A stretch of 64,000 nt of DNA from JBJXFE01 sp046153875 (GTDB lineage Bacteria > Planctomycetota > Phycisphaerae > Phycisphaerales > UBA1924), in contig JBJXFE010000013.1 of the NCBI GenBank assembly GCA_046153875.1, positions 62,001 to 126,000 of the forward strand, written 5' to 3'. Made by a program: the position numbers and the translations under genes. Below are positions 7,313 to 17,266 of this stretch, one piece after another (position 1 is the first letter of the stretch; each line of letters begins with the position of its first letter). Under the pieces are notes generated by a model, which was given only the letters and a program-made list of their open reading frames with translations, was not told the DNA's origin and searched no databases.

Positions 7313-8634
7313 CCGCCGCCTGCCTGGCCCAATCCATCATGGGCTTCACGGCCACCGAGTGGTGGACGATGGCGGTGGCCGTCTGCTGCTCCGTCGCCTG
7401 CGGCGTGATCGGGTGCTTCCTCGTGCTGCGCCGCCTGTCGCTTCTGGGCGACGCGATCTCGCACGCGATCCTGCCCGGGATCGCGGTCGCGTTCATGGTC
7501 ACCGACAGCCGCGCCCCGCTGCCCATGCTCGCCGGGGCGCTGGCCGTGGGCCTGTTAACCGCCGTGCTCTCCTCCGGGCTGCACCGCTGGGGGCGTGTGC
7601 CCGAGGACGCGGCGATGGGTGTCGTCTTCGCCACGCTCTTTGCGATCGGCGTCATGCTCATCGCGATGGTCGCTCACGAGGTCGACTTGGACCCCGGGTG
7701 CGTCCTGTACGGCAATCTGGAACTGGCCGGGGCGGACCTGGCGCCCATCGGCGGCGTCGAGGTTCCGCGCGCGCTGCTCACGCTCGGGCCCGTGCTCCTG
7801 CTGAACGTCGCGGTGGTGGCGGTGTTCTTCAAGGAACTCAAGATCGTCTCGTTCGACCCCGCCCTGGCCGCAACGATGGGGATCAGCGTGGCGCTCGTCC
7901 ATTACACCCTGATGACGCTGGTCGCCGCGACGTGTGTCGCGTCGTTCGAGGCCGTCGGGTCCGTGCTGGTCATTGCCATGCTGGTCGCGCCCGGCGCGAC
8001 GGCGCACCTGCTGACGGACCGGCTTTCGCGGATGCTCTGGATCGCCGCGGCCGTCGCCGCGTCGGCCGGGGTCATCGGTTACATCCTGGCGGCGCAGCTC
8101 TCGACGTATGTCGCGGGCATGGTCGGGGCCGTCGCGGGCGGCGAGTTTTTTCTCGCGGCACTCTTCGCGCCGCGTCACGGGTTCGTCAGCAAGGTCGTCC
8201 ACCGCGTGGCGCTGGCGCTGCGAATCGACCGCGAGGATGTTCTCGGGATGCTCTACCGCTGGCACGAGCGCGCCCGCGAGACCCCGAAGGCCAGACCGCT
8301 GGCCGCCGCGGACGTCGTGGCCGGGGTCGCGGGCGGGTGGGTCACGCGGACGGCCGTCTGGTCGCTGCGCCGATCCGGGGCGGTGGCGTCGTCCGACGAG
8401 TCGGGCCTCACGCTGACCGAGGCGGGGATCACGGAGGCACGCGGGATCATCCGCTCCCACCGCCTCTGGGAGACCTACCTCGCCAAGCACCTCGGCCTGC
8501 CGCCCGATCACCTCCACCAGCCTTCGCACCGCGCCGAGCACTTCATCTCTCCCGAGATGCAGGAAGCCCTCGACCGCGAGGCCGACCGCGCCCGCGACCC
8601 GCACGGCCGCGAAATCCCCCCGGCGACCCGCTGA
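7309..8634 (+). CDS. troD: Second Mn/Zn ABC permease, also fused to a DtxR-like domain
   Basis: The 441-residue product has an ABC-3 permease core (residues 15-285; GDAISHAILPGIAVAF, FKELKIVSFDPALAATMG) and a cytoplasmic tail of about 150 residues. The tail holds a winged helix (WVTRTAVWSLRRSGAVASS ... LTLTEAG) followed by HRLWETYLAKHLG and SHRAEHFISPEM, which match the DtxR/MntR metal-binding helices; both His98-like and Glu-His ligands are present and the Cys102 position is His. ATG 7309 overlaps the troC stop as ATGA and follows GAGAGGAG by about 9 bases. Together with TroC it forms the membrane channel. Having the regulator tail on both permeases is unusual; whether it senses metal or is released is unknown. 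Confidence 0.88.
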   Translation: MTAACLAQSIMGFTATEWWTMAVAVCCSVACGVIGCFLVLRRLSLLGDAISHAILPGIAVAFMVTDSRAPLPMLAGALAVGLLTAVLSSGLHRWGRVPEDAAMGVVFATLFAIGVMLIAMVAHEVDLDPGCVLYGNLELAGADLAPIGGVEVPRALLTLGPVLLLNVAVVAVFFKELKIVSFDPALAATMGISVALVHYTLMTLVAATCVASFEAVGSVLVIAMLVAPGATAHLLTDRLSRMLWIAAAVAASAGVIGYILAAQLSTYVAGMVGAVAGGEFFLAALFAPRHGFVSKVVHRVALALRIDREDVLGMLYRWHERARETPKARPLAAADVVAGVAGGWVTRTAVWSLRRSGAVASSDESGLTLTEAGITEARGIIRSHRLWETYLAKHLGLPPDHLHQPSHRAEHFISPEMQEALDREADRARDPHGREIPPATR

Positions 8635-8721
8635 CGGCCGCGTCCGTCCCGGGCGTCCCGGATAGAGTGTCCCCGGCGTGGCGGCGGGGTCGATCATGCT
8701 CCGCGAAGAAGGGGGCAGGTG

Positions 8722-10107
<1,386 letters not shown>

Positions 10108-10135
10108 GTCGGGCCCGGATCGTCAAGGAGTTTCC

Positions 10136-12382
10136 ATGAAGCGACTGGCACTCGTTGCAACGCTGATGGCGGCGTTGGCCGCCCCCGTCCCCGCACAGAT
10201 CGGCGAAAAGAACGACGCGCCGACGCCCGAGAGGCTCGGCGCGATCGCCGATCGAGCCGCGCCCTCGATCGTGCTCGTTGAGTACGTGCCGCAGTACGAC
10301 AAGGGCGAGTCGCCGGGCTCGGGCCGCTGGCGGGCCTGGGCCGCGTACCCCGGTGGTTCGTCGCAGGCCGCGGGATCGCCCGACGACTGGGAAGACTGGT
10401 CGGAGCTGATCCGAGACGAGCGCCCCGGTGTGAAAGTCGGCTTCCTCATCGCGCCGGACGCGGTCTACACCGCGGACCCGATGATCCATCCACGGTTCAT
10501 CAAGTCGATCTCGGTGCGGTTCAACGACCGGTCCACTCCGGCCCGTGTCGCGGCGTTCCCGGTGGACGGCGGCGGGTACATCCTGCGGCTCAACGCCCCG
10601 CTCCCGGGCGCGGTGCCACTCAAGTTCGAGCCGCAGCGGGCGGGCCCGTACTTCGGTGTTTCCGCCGATCGTCGAGACGGCGCGTGGACCACCCGCGTCT
10701 CGCCTCTGCGGTCCGACGCTTCGGTCGCCGAGGACGGTCGGCGCTACGTCCCCGGCACGCCGCACATCCTCGTCGTGGATGAGCAGGGCAACCCGGTCAC
10801 CATCGCCGCGCGCGGGGCGCGACCGATCGACGGATCATGGAAACGCCCACCGGACCAATGGCGCACGGTGAGCGCCGCCGACATGGACGCCGCTCTGGCC
10901 CGTCTGGAGAAGACCGCCGCGGGCTCGGTCGTCCGCGTGCTCCTCGAGTTCCGCAGCCCGCGCACGAGCGGGGGCGAAGGCGGCATGGGGTACGAACGCT
11001 ACCGGGGCGGGCCCGAAGAGCCGGTTGCGACGGAGTGGAACGGTGTCGGCGTGCTCGTGAATGACACCACGCTGCTCGTGCTCGCGCCCCTCAAGCCCAA
11101 GGTCACCGCGCGGCTCGAGAAGATCACCGCGTTCCTGCCCGACGGGCGCGGGGCGAAGGCGGCGTTCGCCGGCTCGCTCAGGGAATGGGGCGGCCTGCTG
11201 GCCACGCTCGACGCCCCGGCCGCCGGTGCGGTCACGCTGGACGCCAGTCCCGCGGCATCGCTCCGCGAACAGCTGCTGCTCAAGGCCGAGGTCGCGGTGC
11301 GCGGCGAGACCCGCACCGCGTACTTTTCCCGCGACCGGATCGACAGCTTCTATCCCGGGTTCCGCGGGCGGCTCTTCCCGGAGGTCTCTCCTTCGCGCGA
11401 CGAGGCGAGCGGCCCGTACGACACCGGGGGCGGGTCGATGAACTTCCTCTTCACGCGGGAGGGCACGCTGGCAGCGCTGCCGATCAAGCGCCGCGAGAAG
11501 GTCACTGTGGCCGAGCGCTGGGACTCGGGCCAGCTGCTGATGACGCCGCCCGCGCTCCTCGCCGAAATTCTCCGCGAGCCCGGCGCCCACTTCGATCCCG
11601 ACAATGTTCCGCTCAGCGAAGAGGAAGAAAACCGCCTGGCGTGGCTCGGCGTTGAGCTCCAGGCCATGGACGCCGAACTCGCCCGGGCCAACAGCGTCGT
11701 GGACCAGACGAACGGCGGGGAAAGCGGGGGCATCGTCAGCTACGTTTACCCCGGCTCCCCCGCGGCCGAAGCCGGGCTCCAGATGGGCGACATCGTGCTT
11801 CGACTCCATATCGAGGGGCACCCGCGCCCGCTGGAGGTCCAGCTCGAGCCGTCGTGGGGCGGCGGGATGCTCGACCAGTTCTGGTCCATGCTCGACCAGG
11901 TTCCCGACGAGTACTTCGACCGGATGCCCGCGCCGTGGGGATCGGCCGAGAACACGCTCAACACGGCGCTGACCGAGGTCGGCTTCGGCACGCCGTTCAC
12001 CGCCGAGGTGTTCCGCGACGGCGCGATCGTGACCGCGGCGTTCAAGGTCACGCAGGGCCCGCCGCACTACGAGGCCGCTCAACGGTTCAAGTCCGAGGCC
12101 GCGGGCGTCACCGTGCGCGACCTGACCTACGAGGCACGACGGTACTTCCAGCTCGGCGAGAAGGACCCCGGGGTCATCGTCTCGAAGATCGAACGCGGGG
12201 GGAAGGCGGCCGTCGGAGGGCTCAAGCCCTTCGAGATCGTCACCGCCGTCAATGACCAGCCCGTGACCAGTGCCACCGAGTTCGAGAAGGCGATCGCGCC
12301 CGGCGGCGAGTTGAAGCTCGACGTCAAGCGGATGACGAAGGGCCGCGTCGTCAAGATCAAGGTCGATGCGGCGGGCAAGTGA
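10136..12382 (+). CDS. Large exported PDZ protein, possible inactive HtrA-like partner
   Basis: The 748-residue product begins with a signal peptide (MKRLALVATLMAALAAPVPAQ). Residues 30-550 do not match a family I can name, but the opening RLGAIADRAAPSIVLVEYV resembles the start of HtrA protease domains, and the GVLVNDTTLLVLAPLKPK and GGLLATLDAPAAGAV stretches resemble trypsin-fold strands. I see no GNSGG active-site motif, so it is not an active protease of this kind. Two PDZ domains are clear: about residues 535-585 (VYPGSPAAEAGLQMGDIVLR) and 670-748 (VSKIERGGKAAVGGLKPFE). ATG 10136 follows AAGGAG (10125-10130) by 5 bases. It sits 28 bases after the active HtrA gene, so a regulatory or substrate-binding partner is plausible. 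Confidence 0.7.
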   Translation: MKRLALVATLMAALAAPVPAQIGEKNDAPTPERLGAIADRAAPSIVLVEYVPQYDKGESPGSGRWRAWAAYPGGSSQAAGSPDDWEDWSELIRDERPGVKVGFLIAPDAVYTADPMIHPRFIKSISVRFNDRSTPARVAAFPVDGGGYILRLNAPLPGAVPLKFEPQRAGPYFGVSADRRDGAWTTRVSPLRSDASVAEDGRRYVPGTPHILVVDEQGNPVTIAARGARPIDGSWKRPPDQWRTVSAADMDAALARLEKTAAGSVVRVLLEFRSPRTSGGEGGMGYERYRGGPEEPVATEWNGVGVLVNDTTLLVLAPLKPKVTARLEKITAFLPDGRGAKAAFAGSLREWGGLLATLDAPAAGAVTLDASPAASLREQLLLKAEVAVRGETRTAYFSRDRIDSFYPGFRGRLFPEVSPSRDEASGPYDTGGGSMNFLFTREGTLAALPIKRREKVTVAERWDSGQLLMTPPALLAEILREPGAHFDPDNVPLSEEEENRLAWLGVELQAMDAELARANSVVDQTNGGESGGIVSYVYPGSPAAEAGLQMGDIVLRLHIEGHPRPLEVQLEPSWGGGMLDQFWSMLDQVPDEYFDRMPAPWGSAENTLNTALTEVGFGTPFTAEVFRDGAIVTAAFKVTQGPPHYEAAQRFKSEAAGVTVRDLTYEARRYFQLGEKDPGVIVSKIERGGKAAVGGLKPFEIVTAVNDQPVTSATEFEKAIAPGGELKLDVKRMTKGRVVKIKVDAAGK

Positions 12383-12449
12383 ACGATGCCGGGCCCCCGA
12401 TGAAGGCCGGGGTTCCGGGTCGGGCTCGCCGCGCGGTCGGGATCAGAAG

Positions 12450-12540
12450 CGGAGAGGGAGGGATTCGAACCCTCGATACAACTTTTGGGTCGTATAACGG
12501 TTTAGCAAACCGTCGCCTTCAGCCACTCGGCCACCTCTCC
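12450..12540 (-). tRNA. tRNA-Ser (anticodon GCT)
   Basis: On the minus strand a 7-bp acceptor stem (GGAGAGG / CCTCTCC) encloses a D arm (GCCGAGTGGCTGAAGGC), an anticodon arm ACGGT-TTGCTAA-ACCGT with GCT, a long variable arm (TACGAC...GTTGTA) and a T arm with GGTTCGAATCC. The long variable arm is diagnostic of a class II tRNA. It reads AGC/AGT codons. CCA is not encoded. Confidence 0.97.
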
Positions 12541-12627
12541 GGGAGCATCCGCGCGGCACGGGCCGCAGCGGTGCGACGATCGTAGCGACGACCGCGGCGC
12601 GGGTCCAAAGACCTTCGGGCCGCCCGG

Positions 12628-12999
12628 TCAGGCCGGGCCGTACCGCAGCGTCCGTTCCACGCGGTTGCCGGGGCCGATGACCAGAACACGCGCCCCGTGC
12701 CTGCGGTACTCCTCGTCCGTCATCAGGGCATAGTGCATGATGATCAGGGGGTCGTCGGACTCGACGAGGTGCGCGGCCGCGCCGTTGATCTCGATGACCC
12801 GTGATCCCGGCTCACCGCGGATGACGTACGTCTCGAAACGTTCGCCGTTGCGGCAGTTGGCGATCTCGACCGCGTCGTTGGCGCGCATCCCGCACGCCTC
12901 GAGCATGTCCGCGTCGATCGTGACCGAGCCGACGTAGTCGGGGCGGCGGGCGGTCACGCGGGCCATGTGAAGCTTGCTGTGCAAGACCTTGCGGAGCAT
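12628..12999 (-). CDS. panD: Aspartate 1-decarboxylase
   Basis: PanD makes beta-alanine from aspartate for pantothenate synthesis. The 123-residue proenzyme cleaves itself between Gly24 and Ser25 (YVGSVTID) to give the pyruvoyl cofactor; both residues are present. The block INGAAAHLV is also conserved. Length matches the family. The ATG at 12999 has no Shine-Dalgarno sequence but a TATCAT box lies 5 bases upstream, so the mRNA may be leaderless. A CYTH gene lies 27 bases upstream on the same strand. panC, the other half of this branch, is at the left end of the window on the opposite strand. Confidence 0.96.
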   Translation of the reverse strand: MLRKVLHSKLHMARVTARRPDYVGSVTIDADMLEACGMRANDAVEIANCRNGERFETYVIRGEPGSRVIEINGAAAHLVESDDPLIIMHYALMTDEEYRRHGARVLVIGPGNRVERTLRYGPA

Positions 13000-13004
13000 G
13001 GACC

Positions 13005-13010
13005 ATGATA
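13005..13010 (-). promoter_or_regulatory. Putative -10 box for panD (TATCAT)
   Basis: TATCAT on the minus strand ends 5 bases before the panD ATG, leaving no room for a ribosome binding site; consistent with a leaderless transcript. Confidence 0.4.
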
Positions 13011-13026
13011 GGAGTGCGCGCCGCCG

Positions 13027-13554
13027 CTACGCCGCGCTCTCCCCGCCGTCCGTGCCCCGGGCCAGCAGGTCGGAGTACCCGAGGGAGATCGGCTCTCCGA
13101 GCACCGGCGCGAGGGCCTCGCGCAGGGCCGCGATCGCCGCGTGGCACTTGGCCGCGGAGTGGTCGCCGGAGACCAGCGCCTCGAACTCCACGAAATCGCC
13201 CAGCCCCTCGACCGAGTCCAGGTGGATGCGGACGTTCCCCGCGATGAACAGCTCCCGACGCTTCTTCACGACGACCCAGACGGGCAGCGGGTGGCGCCCG
13301 AAACGCGTCTCGGCCTCGCGCTCCGAGTAGATCGTGAAGCGGCTCATCCGCGGGCGTGCCGCGTCCGCCCGTTCGTAGAAGATGAACTCGGTCGGCTCGC
13401 CGGGGCACTCGCGCTTCTTCAGCCGGCCCCGCGGCAGCCGGGAGTATGTGTCCGTCTGGTCGAGCACGCCGATGAATGTCGCGCCGTACGACACGCAGAT
13501 CGCGCGGGCCAGGCCCGGGTCGCGGCACTCGAGCTTGACTTCGAGGTTCTGCAT
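13027..13554 (-). CDS. CYTH-domain protein (class IV adenylate cyclase / triphosphatase-like)
   Basis: The 175-residue product is a single CYTH domain. It opens with NLEVKLECRD, the ExK strand of the tunnel fold, followed by DTYSRLPRGRLKKRE, and later NVRIHLDSVEGLGDFVEFEA, whose Arg, Asp and Glu residues line the triphosphate tunnel in known members. Such proteins are class IV adenylate cyclases, thiamine triphosphatases or inorganic triphosphatases; the sequence seen does not decide which. No signal peptide is present. It lies between ligA and panD on the same strand, with gaps of 72 and 27 bases, so it may be co-transcribed with panD. No functional link to either neighbour is evident. Confidence 0.75.
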   Translation of the reverse strand: MQNLEVKLECRDPGLARAICVSYGATFIGVLDQTDTYSRLPRGRLKKRECPGEPTEFIFYERADAARPRMSRFTIYSEREAETRFGRHPLPVWVVVKKRRELFIAGNVRIHLDSVEGLGDFVEFEALVSGDHSAAKCHAAIAALREALAPVLGEPISLGYSDLLARGTDGGESAA

Positions 13555-13626
13555 GGGCCGTTACCAACCGGCAATCAACCGTGCCTGCGGTGAGCCCGGA
13601 CGCGGAGCGGCGGAGATGACGGTACG

Positions 13627-15873
13627 TCACCGCGCGCCGGCAGAGACGAGCTCCTTCAGCAGGCGTGCTTCGTCCCAGACTTCGATGCCCAACGCGCGGG
13701 CCTTGTCGAGCTTGGACCCCGCTTCGTCCCCCGCGATGACCACGCTTGTCTTGCCGGAGACCGACCCGCTGACCTTCGCGCCGAGTTTCTCCAGGACAGC
13801 CTTGAGGCCCTCGCGCTCGAAGTGCTCGAGCGTACCGGTGAGCACCACGGTCTTGCCGACGAACGGGCCCGAATCGGGCGCGCCGGCGCGCCCAGGCTCG
13901 ACGTAGTCGAGCGAGGCCACGATCACGCCGACGGCCCTCAAGTCCGCGAGTGTCTTGCGCGCCGCCTTGCTGTGCAGGTACTCGTGCACCACTGGCGCGG
14001 TGTCCTTGCCCAGCCCCGTCTCCTGCCCGCCCGGCTGTTCGGGGTTCACGCCCAGGCGCTTGGCCTCGTCCTGCGTGAGCCTCGCGTTGGGCATGAGCTC
14101 ACGGACTGACGCCGCAAGGAGGGTGTCCAGGTCCTTGAAGCGCCGGGCGAGCAGCTTGCCCGTGGTGTCGCCCACGTGCCGGATCCCCATCGCCGCCAGC
14201 AACTTCGCCAGCCCACGGCTCTTGGCGGCCTCGATCCCCGCGAGCAGGTTGTCCACTTTTTTCTCGCCCATGCGGTCGATCGAGACGAGCGAGTCGCGGT
14301 GCTCGTACAGCCGGAAGATGTCGGCGAAGGTGTTGAGGGGAATCGGGCCGACCTCCGGAGGCACGCCGGCCTCCGCACGCGCCGGATCGTCGCTGGGCAG
14401 CACCGTCGCCCTGACCTGATCCACCGTTTTTTCGCCCAGCCCCTCGATGTCCATCTGCCGGCGGCCCGCGAACCAGATCAGCTTCTCGCGCACCTGCGCC
14501 GGACACTCGGGGTTGACACACTCGCGCTCGGTCTCCAGTTCCGGTTTGTCCACAGCGTCCGGGGGCTCGACCTCTACAGGTCCGCCGCACTCCGGGCAGC
14601 GCTCCGGCGGCACGACCTTCTTCGCGTTCAACGGGCGTTCGCCGCGCACCACGCCGAGCACGTACGGAATGATCTCCCCGGCCTTCTCGATCTCGATCGT
14701 GTCGCCGATCCGCACGTCCATCTGCCGGATGCGGCCGTAGTTGTGCAGCGTCGCGTGCTTGACGGTCGTGCCGCCTACCACCACCCCCTCCATGACGGCC
14801 CGGGGCGTGATGCGACCCGACTTCCCCACCTGATGGTCCACGCGGATCAGCTTCGTCGTCTTCCGCTCCGCCGGGTATTTGTACGCGAGCACCCAGCGCG
14901 GGCTCTTGGACGTGAGCCCCAGCCGTTGCTGCTGCTCGAACGAGTCCACGCGGACGACCATGCCGTCGGTCGCGTACCCGAGTTTCGCCCGGCGCTGTCC
15001 GAAGTCGGCGATCGCGGCGAGCACCTGGTCGATCGAGTCGCACGCCACCAGATGCGGGCTGACCGGGAACCCCAGTGCCTTGAGCTTGCCCATGAACTCC
15101 GAGTGCGACCGGGCGAAGGCGTCGTCGCTGATCCGCCCCTTCCCGTACGCCACGAATCCCAGTCGGCGCGACGCGGTGATCCGCGGGTCGAGCTGCTTGA
15201 GCGTCCCGGCGCACGAGTTTCGCGGGTTGGCGTGCAGCTCTTCGCCCCGCGCGGCCCGCTCGGCGTTGGTCCGCTCGAACTCCTTGAGCGGCATGTAGAC
15301 CTCGCCGCGGACTTCGAGCACGTCCGGTGCAGCGGGTTTGCCGGCCGCGGGGTCGAGCGTGAGCGGGATCGCCCGGATCGCGCGCGCGTTGCTCGTGATG
15401 TCGTCGCCCTTGGTGCCGTCGCCCCGCGTCACGGCCCGCGCGAGCCGCCCCTTCTCATACGTCAGCGAGAGCGCGACGCCGTCGACCTTCGGGTCGCAGA
15501 CGATCCGCACCTTCGACCCGCCCGCCGACGCGAACAGCCCGCCGCCGTCGAGCCCCAGCCCCTTGAGCACCCGCGCGTGCCACTCGCGCACCGACGCTTC
15601 GTCGTACGCGTTGTCGATCGACAGCATCGGCACCGCGTGGGGGACAGTCGTGAAGCCGTCCACCGGCTCGCCGCCGACGCGGTGGGTCGGGCTGTCGGGA
15701 TCGTCCAGCCCTGGGTGCGTGCGCTCCAGCGCTGCCAGCTCCGCCAGGAGCTTGTCGAACTCGGGGTCGGACATGATGGGTGCGGCGTCAACGTAGTACG
15801 CGCGGTTGGCGCGCGTCAGAAGCTCGCGGATCTCGGCGACGCGGGCCTTGGCGCTGCGGTCGGGGGGGGCCAC
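13627..15873 (-). CDS. ligA: NAD-dependent DNA ligase
   Basis: LigA seals nicks during replication and repair using NAD. The 748-residue protein has all parts: domain Ia (RANRAYYVDAAPIMSDPEFD), the adenylated Lys129 in CDPKVDG, an OB fold (GRITPRAVMEGVVVGGTTV), the four-Cys zinc finger (CPECGG ... CVNPECPAQ), helix-hairpin-helix motifs and a C-terminal BRCT domain (about 660-748). It is longer than the usual 670 or so; extra residues sit around 110-120 and 470-620. The start is GTG 15873, backed by a TACGAT box 6 bases upstream and the conserved N-terminus. The gene is divergent from the saccharopine-dehydrogenase-like gene. Confidence 0.96.
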   Translation of the reverse strand: MAPPDRSAKARVAEIRELLTRANRAYYVDAAPIMSDPEFDKLLAELAALERTHPGLDDPDSPTHRVGGEPVDGFTTVPHAVPMLSIDNAYDEASVREWHARVLKGLGLDGGGLFASAGGSKVRIVCDPKVDGVALSLTYEKGRLARAVTRGDGTKGDDITSNARAIRAIPLTLDPAAGKPAAPDVLEVRGEVYMPLKEFERTNAERAARGEELHANPRNSCAGTLKQLDPRITASRRLGFVAYGKGRISDDAFARSHSEFMGKLKALGFPVSPHLVACDSIDQVLAAIADFGQRRAKLGYATDGMVVRVDSFEQQQRLGLTSKSPRWVLAYKYPAERKTTKLIRVDHQVGKSGRITPRAVMEGVVVGGTTVKHATLHNYGRIRQMDVRIGDTIEIEKAGEIIPYVLGVVRGERPLNAKKVVPPERCPECGGPVEVEPPDAVDKPELETERECVNPECPAQVREKLIWFAGRRQMDIEGLGEKTVDQVRATVLPSDDPARAEAGVPPEVGPIPLNTFADIFRLYEHRDSLVSIDRMGEKKVDNLLAGIEAAKSRGLAKLLAAMGIRHVGDTTGKLLARRFKDLDTLLAASVRELMPNARLTQDEAKRLGVNPEQPGGQETGLGKDTAPVVHEYLHSKAARKTLADLRAVGVIVASLDYVEPGRAGAPDSGPFVGKTVVLTGTLEHFEREGLKAVLEKLGAKVSGSVSGKTSVVIAGDEAGSKLDKARALGIEVWDEARLLKELVSAGAR

Positions 15874-15879
15874 GGCGGG

Positions 15880-15885
15880 ATCGTA
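15880..15885 (-). promoter_or_regulatory. Putative -10 box for ligA (TACGAT)
   Basis: TACGAT on the minus strand ends 6 bases before the GTG start of ligA; no Shine-Dalgarno sequence is seen. Confidence 0.4.
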
Positions 15886-15951
15886 CCTTCCCGTTGCCGC
15901 GCGAGGTGTACGCTACCGGCCCGGCGCACTCTGCCGGTCGGAGTGCTCAAC

Positions 15952-17142
15952 ATGCCCACGGCGGTGGTGCTCGGCGCAGGAATGGTCGGGTCGGTGATGG
16001 CCGTCGATCTCGCCCGCGATCCCGGGTGGAGGGTGACGGTCGCGGACGGGCGGGCCACGGCGCTCCAGGCCGCGAGCGACCGGGCCCGGGCCGCGGGGGT
16101 CGCGCTGGGCACGATGAACGCGGACCTGTCGTCGGCGGCGGAGCTTCGCCGCGCGATCGAGCCTGCGGACATCGTCCTGGGCGCGCTCTCCAGCGCGATC
16201 GGGTTCGTCACGCTCCAGCGCGTCATCGAGGCCGGGAAGAACTACAGCGACATCGCCTTCATGCCCGAGGACGCGACGGACCTGGACGCCCTGGCGAAGT
16301 CCCGCGGCGTCACAGCCGTGGTGGACTGCGGCGTGGCCCCCGGCATGAGCAACATGATCGCCGGACATGAGGTGGCGAAGCTGGCCGAGGCGACCAGCAT
16401 CGCGATCTACGTCGGCGGCCTGCCGCGCGAACGCCGACTGCCGTTCCAGTACAAGGCCGGGTTCGCGCCCGGGGACGTGATCGAGGAGTACACGCGGCCC
16501 ACGCGCCTGGTCGAGCACGGGCGGGTGGTCGTGCGCGAGCCGCTGACCGAGCCCGAGATGCTCGACTTCGCCGGGCTGGGAACGCTGGAGGCGGTGAACA
16601 CCGACGGGCTGCGGTCCCTCGTGAAGTCGCTCAAGGTGCCGTTCATGAAGGAGAAGACGCTGCGCTACCCGGGCCACTACGACCTGATGCGGGCGTTCAA
16701 GGAAACGGGGCTCTTTGGCACGGACCCCATCGAGGTCCGCGGCGTGCGGGTCGCGCCGCGCGACGTGATCGCGGCGCTGATGTTCCCGAAGTGGACGTAC
16801 GAGCCGGGCGAAGAGGACTTGACGGTGATGCGGATCGTGGTCGAGGGGCGCCCGAGTGGGGAGAATGGGGGGGGGCATCCGGCGCCGTGTCGCGTGACAT
16901 GGGACCTGGTGGACTTCTACGACCGCGAGTGGGGCGGAGGCGTCGCTCGCGGCGGCGGGGCCACCAGCATGGCGCGGACGACCGCGCTGCCCGCGACGGC
17001 CGTGGCGCGGCGGATCGCGTCGGGCGCGTTGAAGGAGCCGGGCGTGATCCCCCCCGAGCTGCTCGGCCGCCGCGCGGGGTTCCTCGACTCGATCGTGGCG
17101 GAGCTGGCGGGCAAGGCGATCCGCTACACCCGCTCGACCTGA
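15952..17142 (+). CDS. Saccharopine dehydrogenase-like oxidoreductase
   Basis: The 396-residue cytoplasmic protein has an N-terminal Rossmann fold with the dinucleotide motif GAGMVGSV (residues 8-15) and the family's substrate-domain hallmarks VVDCGVAPGMSNMI and KTLRYPGHYDLM. Relatives act on saccharopine or carboxynorspermidine-type substrates, making or breaking C-N bonds with NAD(P)H; the exact substrate is not readable from sequence. ATG 15952 follows CGGAG by 8 bases. The upstream TACGCT (15908-15913) is a candidate -10. A Gly-rich insertion (SGENGGGHPAPC, near residue 305) is unusual. It is not adjacent to lysine genes; lysC and dapF lie over 20 kb away. Confidence 0.75.
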   Translation: MPTAVVLGAGMVGSVMAVDLARDPGWRVTVADGRATALQAASDRARAAGVALGTMNADLSSAAELRRAIEPADIVLGALSSAIGFVTLQRVIEAGKNYSDIAFMPEDATDLDALAKSRGVTAVVDCGVAPGMSNMIAGHEVAKLAEATSIAIYVGGLPRERRLPFQYKAGFAPGDVIEEYTRPTRLVEHGRVVVREPLTEPEMLDFAGLGTLEAVNTDGLRSLVKSLKVPFMKEKTLRYPGHYDLMRAFKETGLFGTDPIEVRGVRVAPRDVIAALMFPKWTYEPGEEDLTVMRIVVEGRPSGENGGGHPAPCRVTWDLVDFYDREWGGGVARGGGATSMARTTALPATAVARRIASGALKEPGVIPPELLGRRAGFLDSIVAELAGKAIRYTRST

Positions 17143-17266
17143 CGATCCTGGCGTGCGGCCGCCCGCAGCGTCCGGATGAGGCGCAGCGGGGGCCGATCCC
17201 GGTCCCCTGTTCCCTCGCCTCGGGCCCTACCCTTCCCACCACGCGGAACTCACGGAGAGCCCCCGA

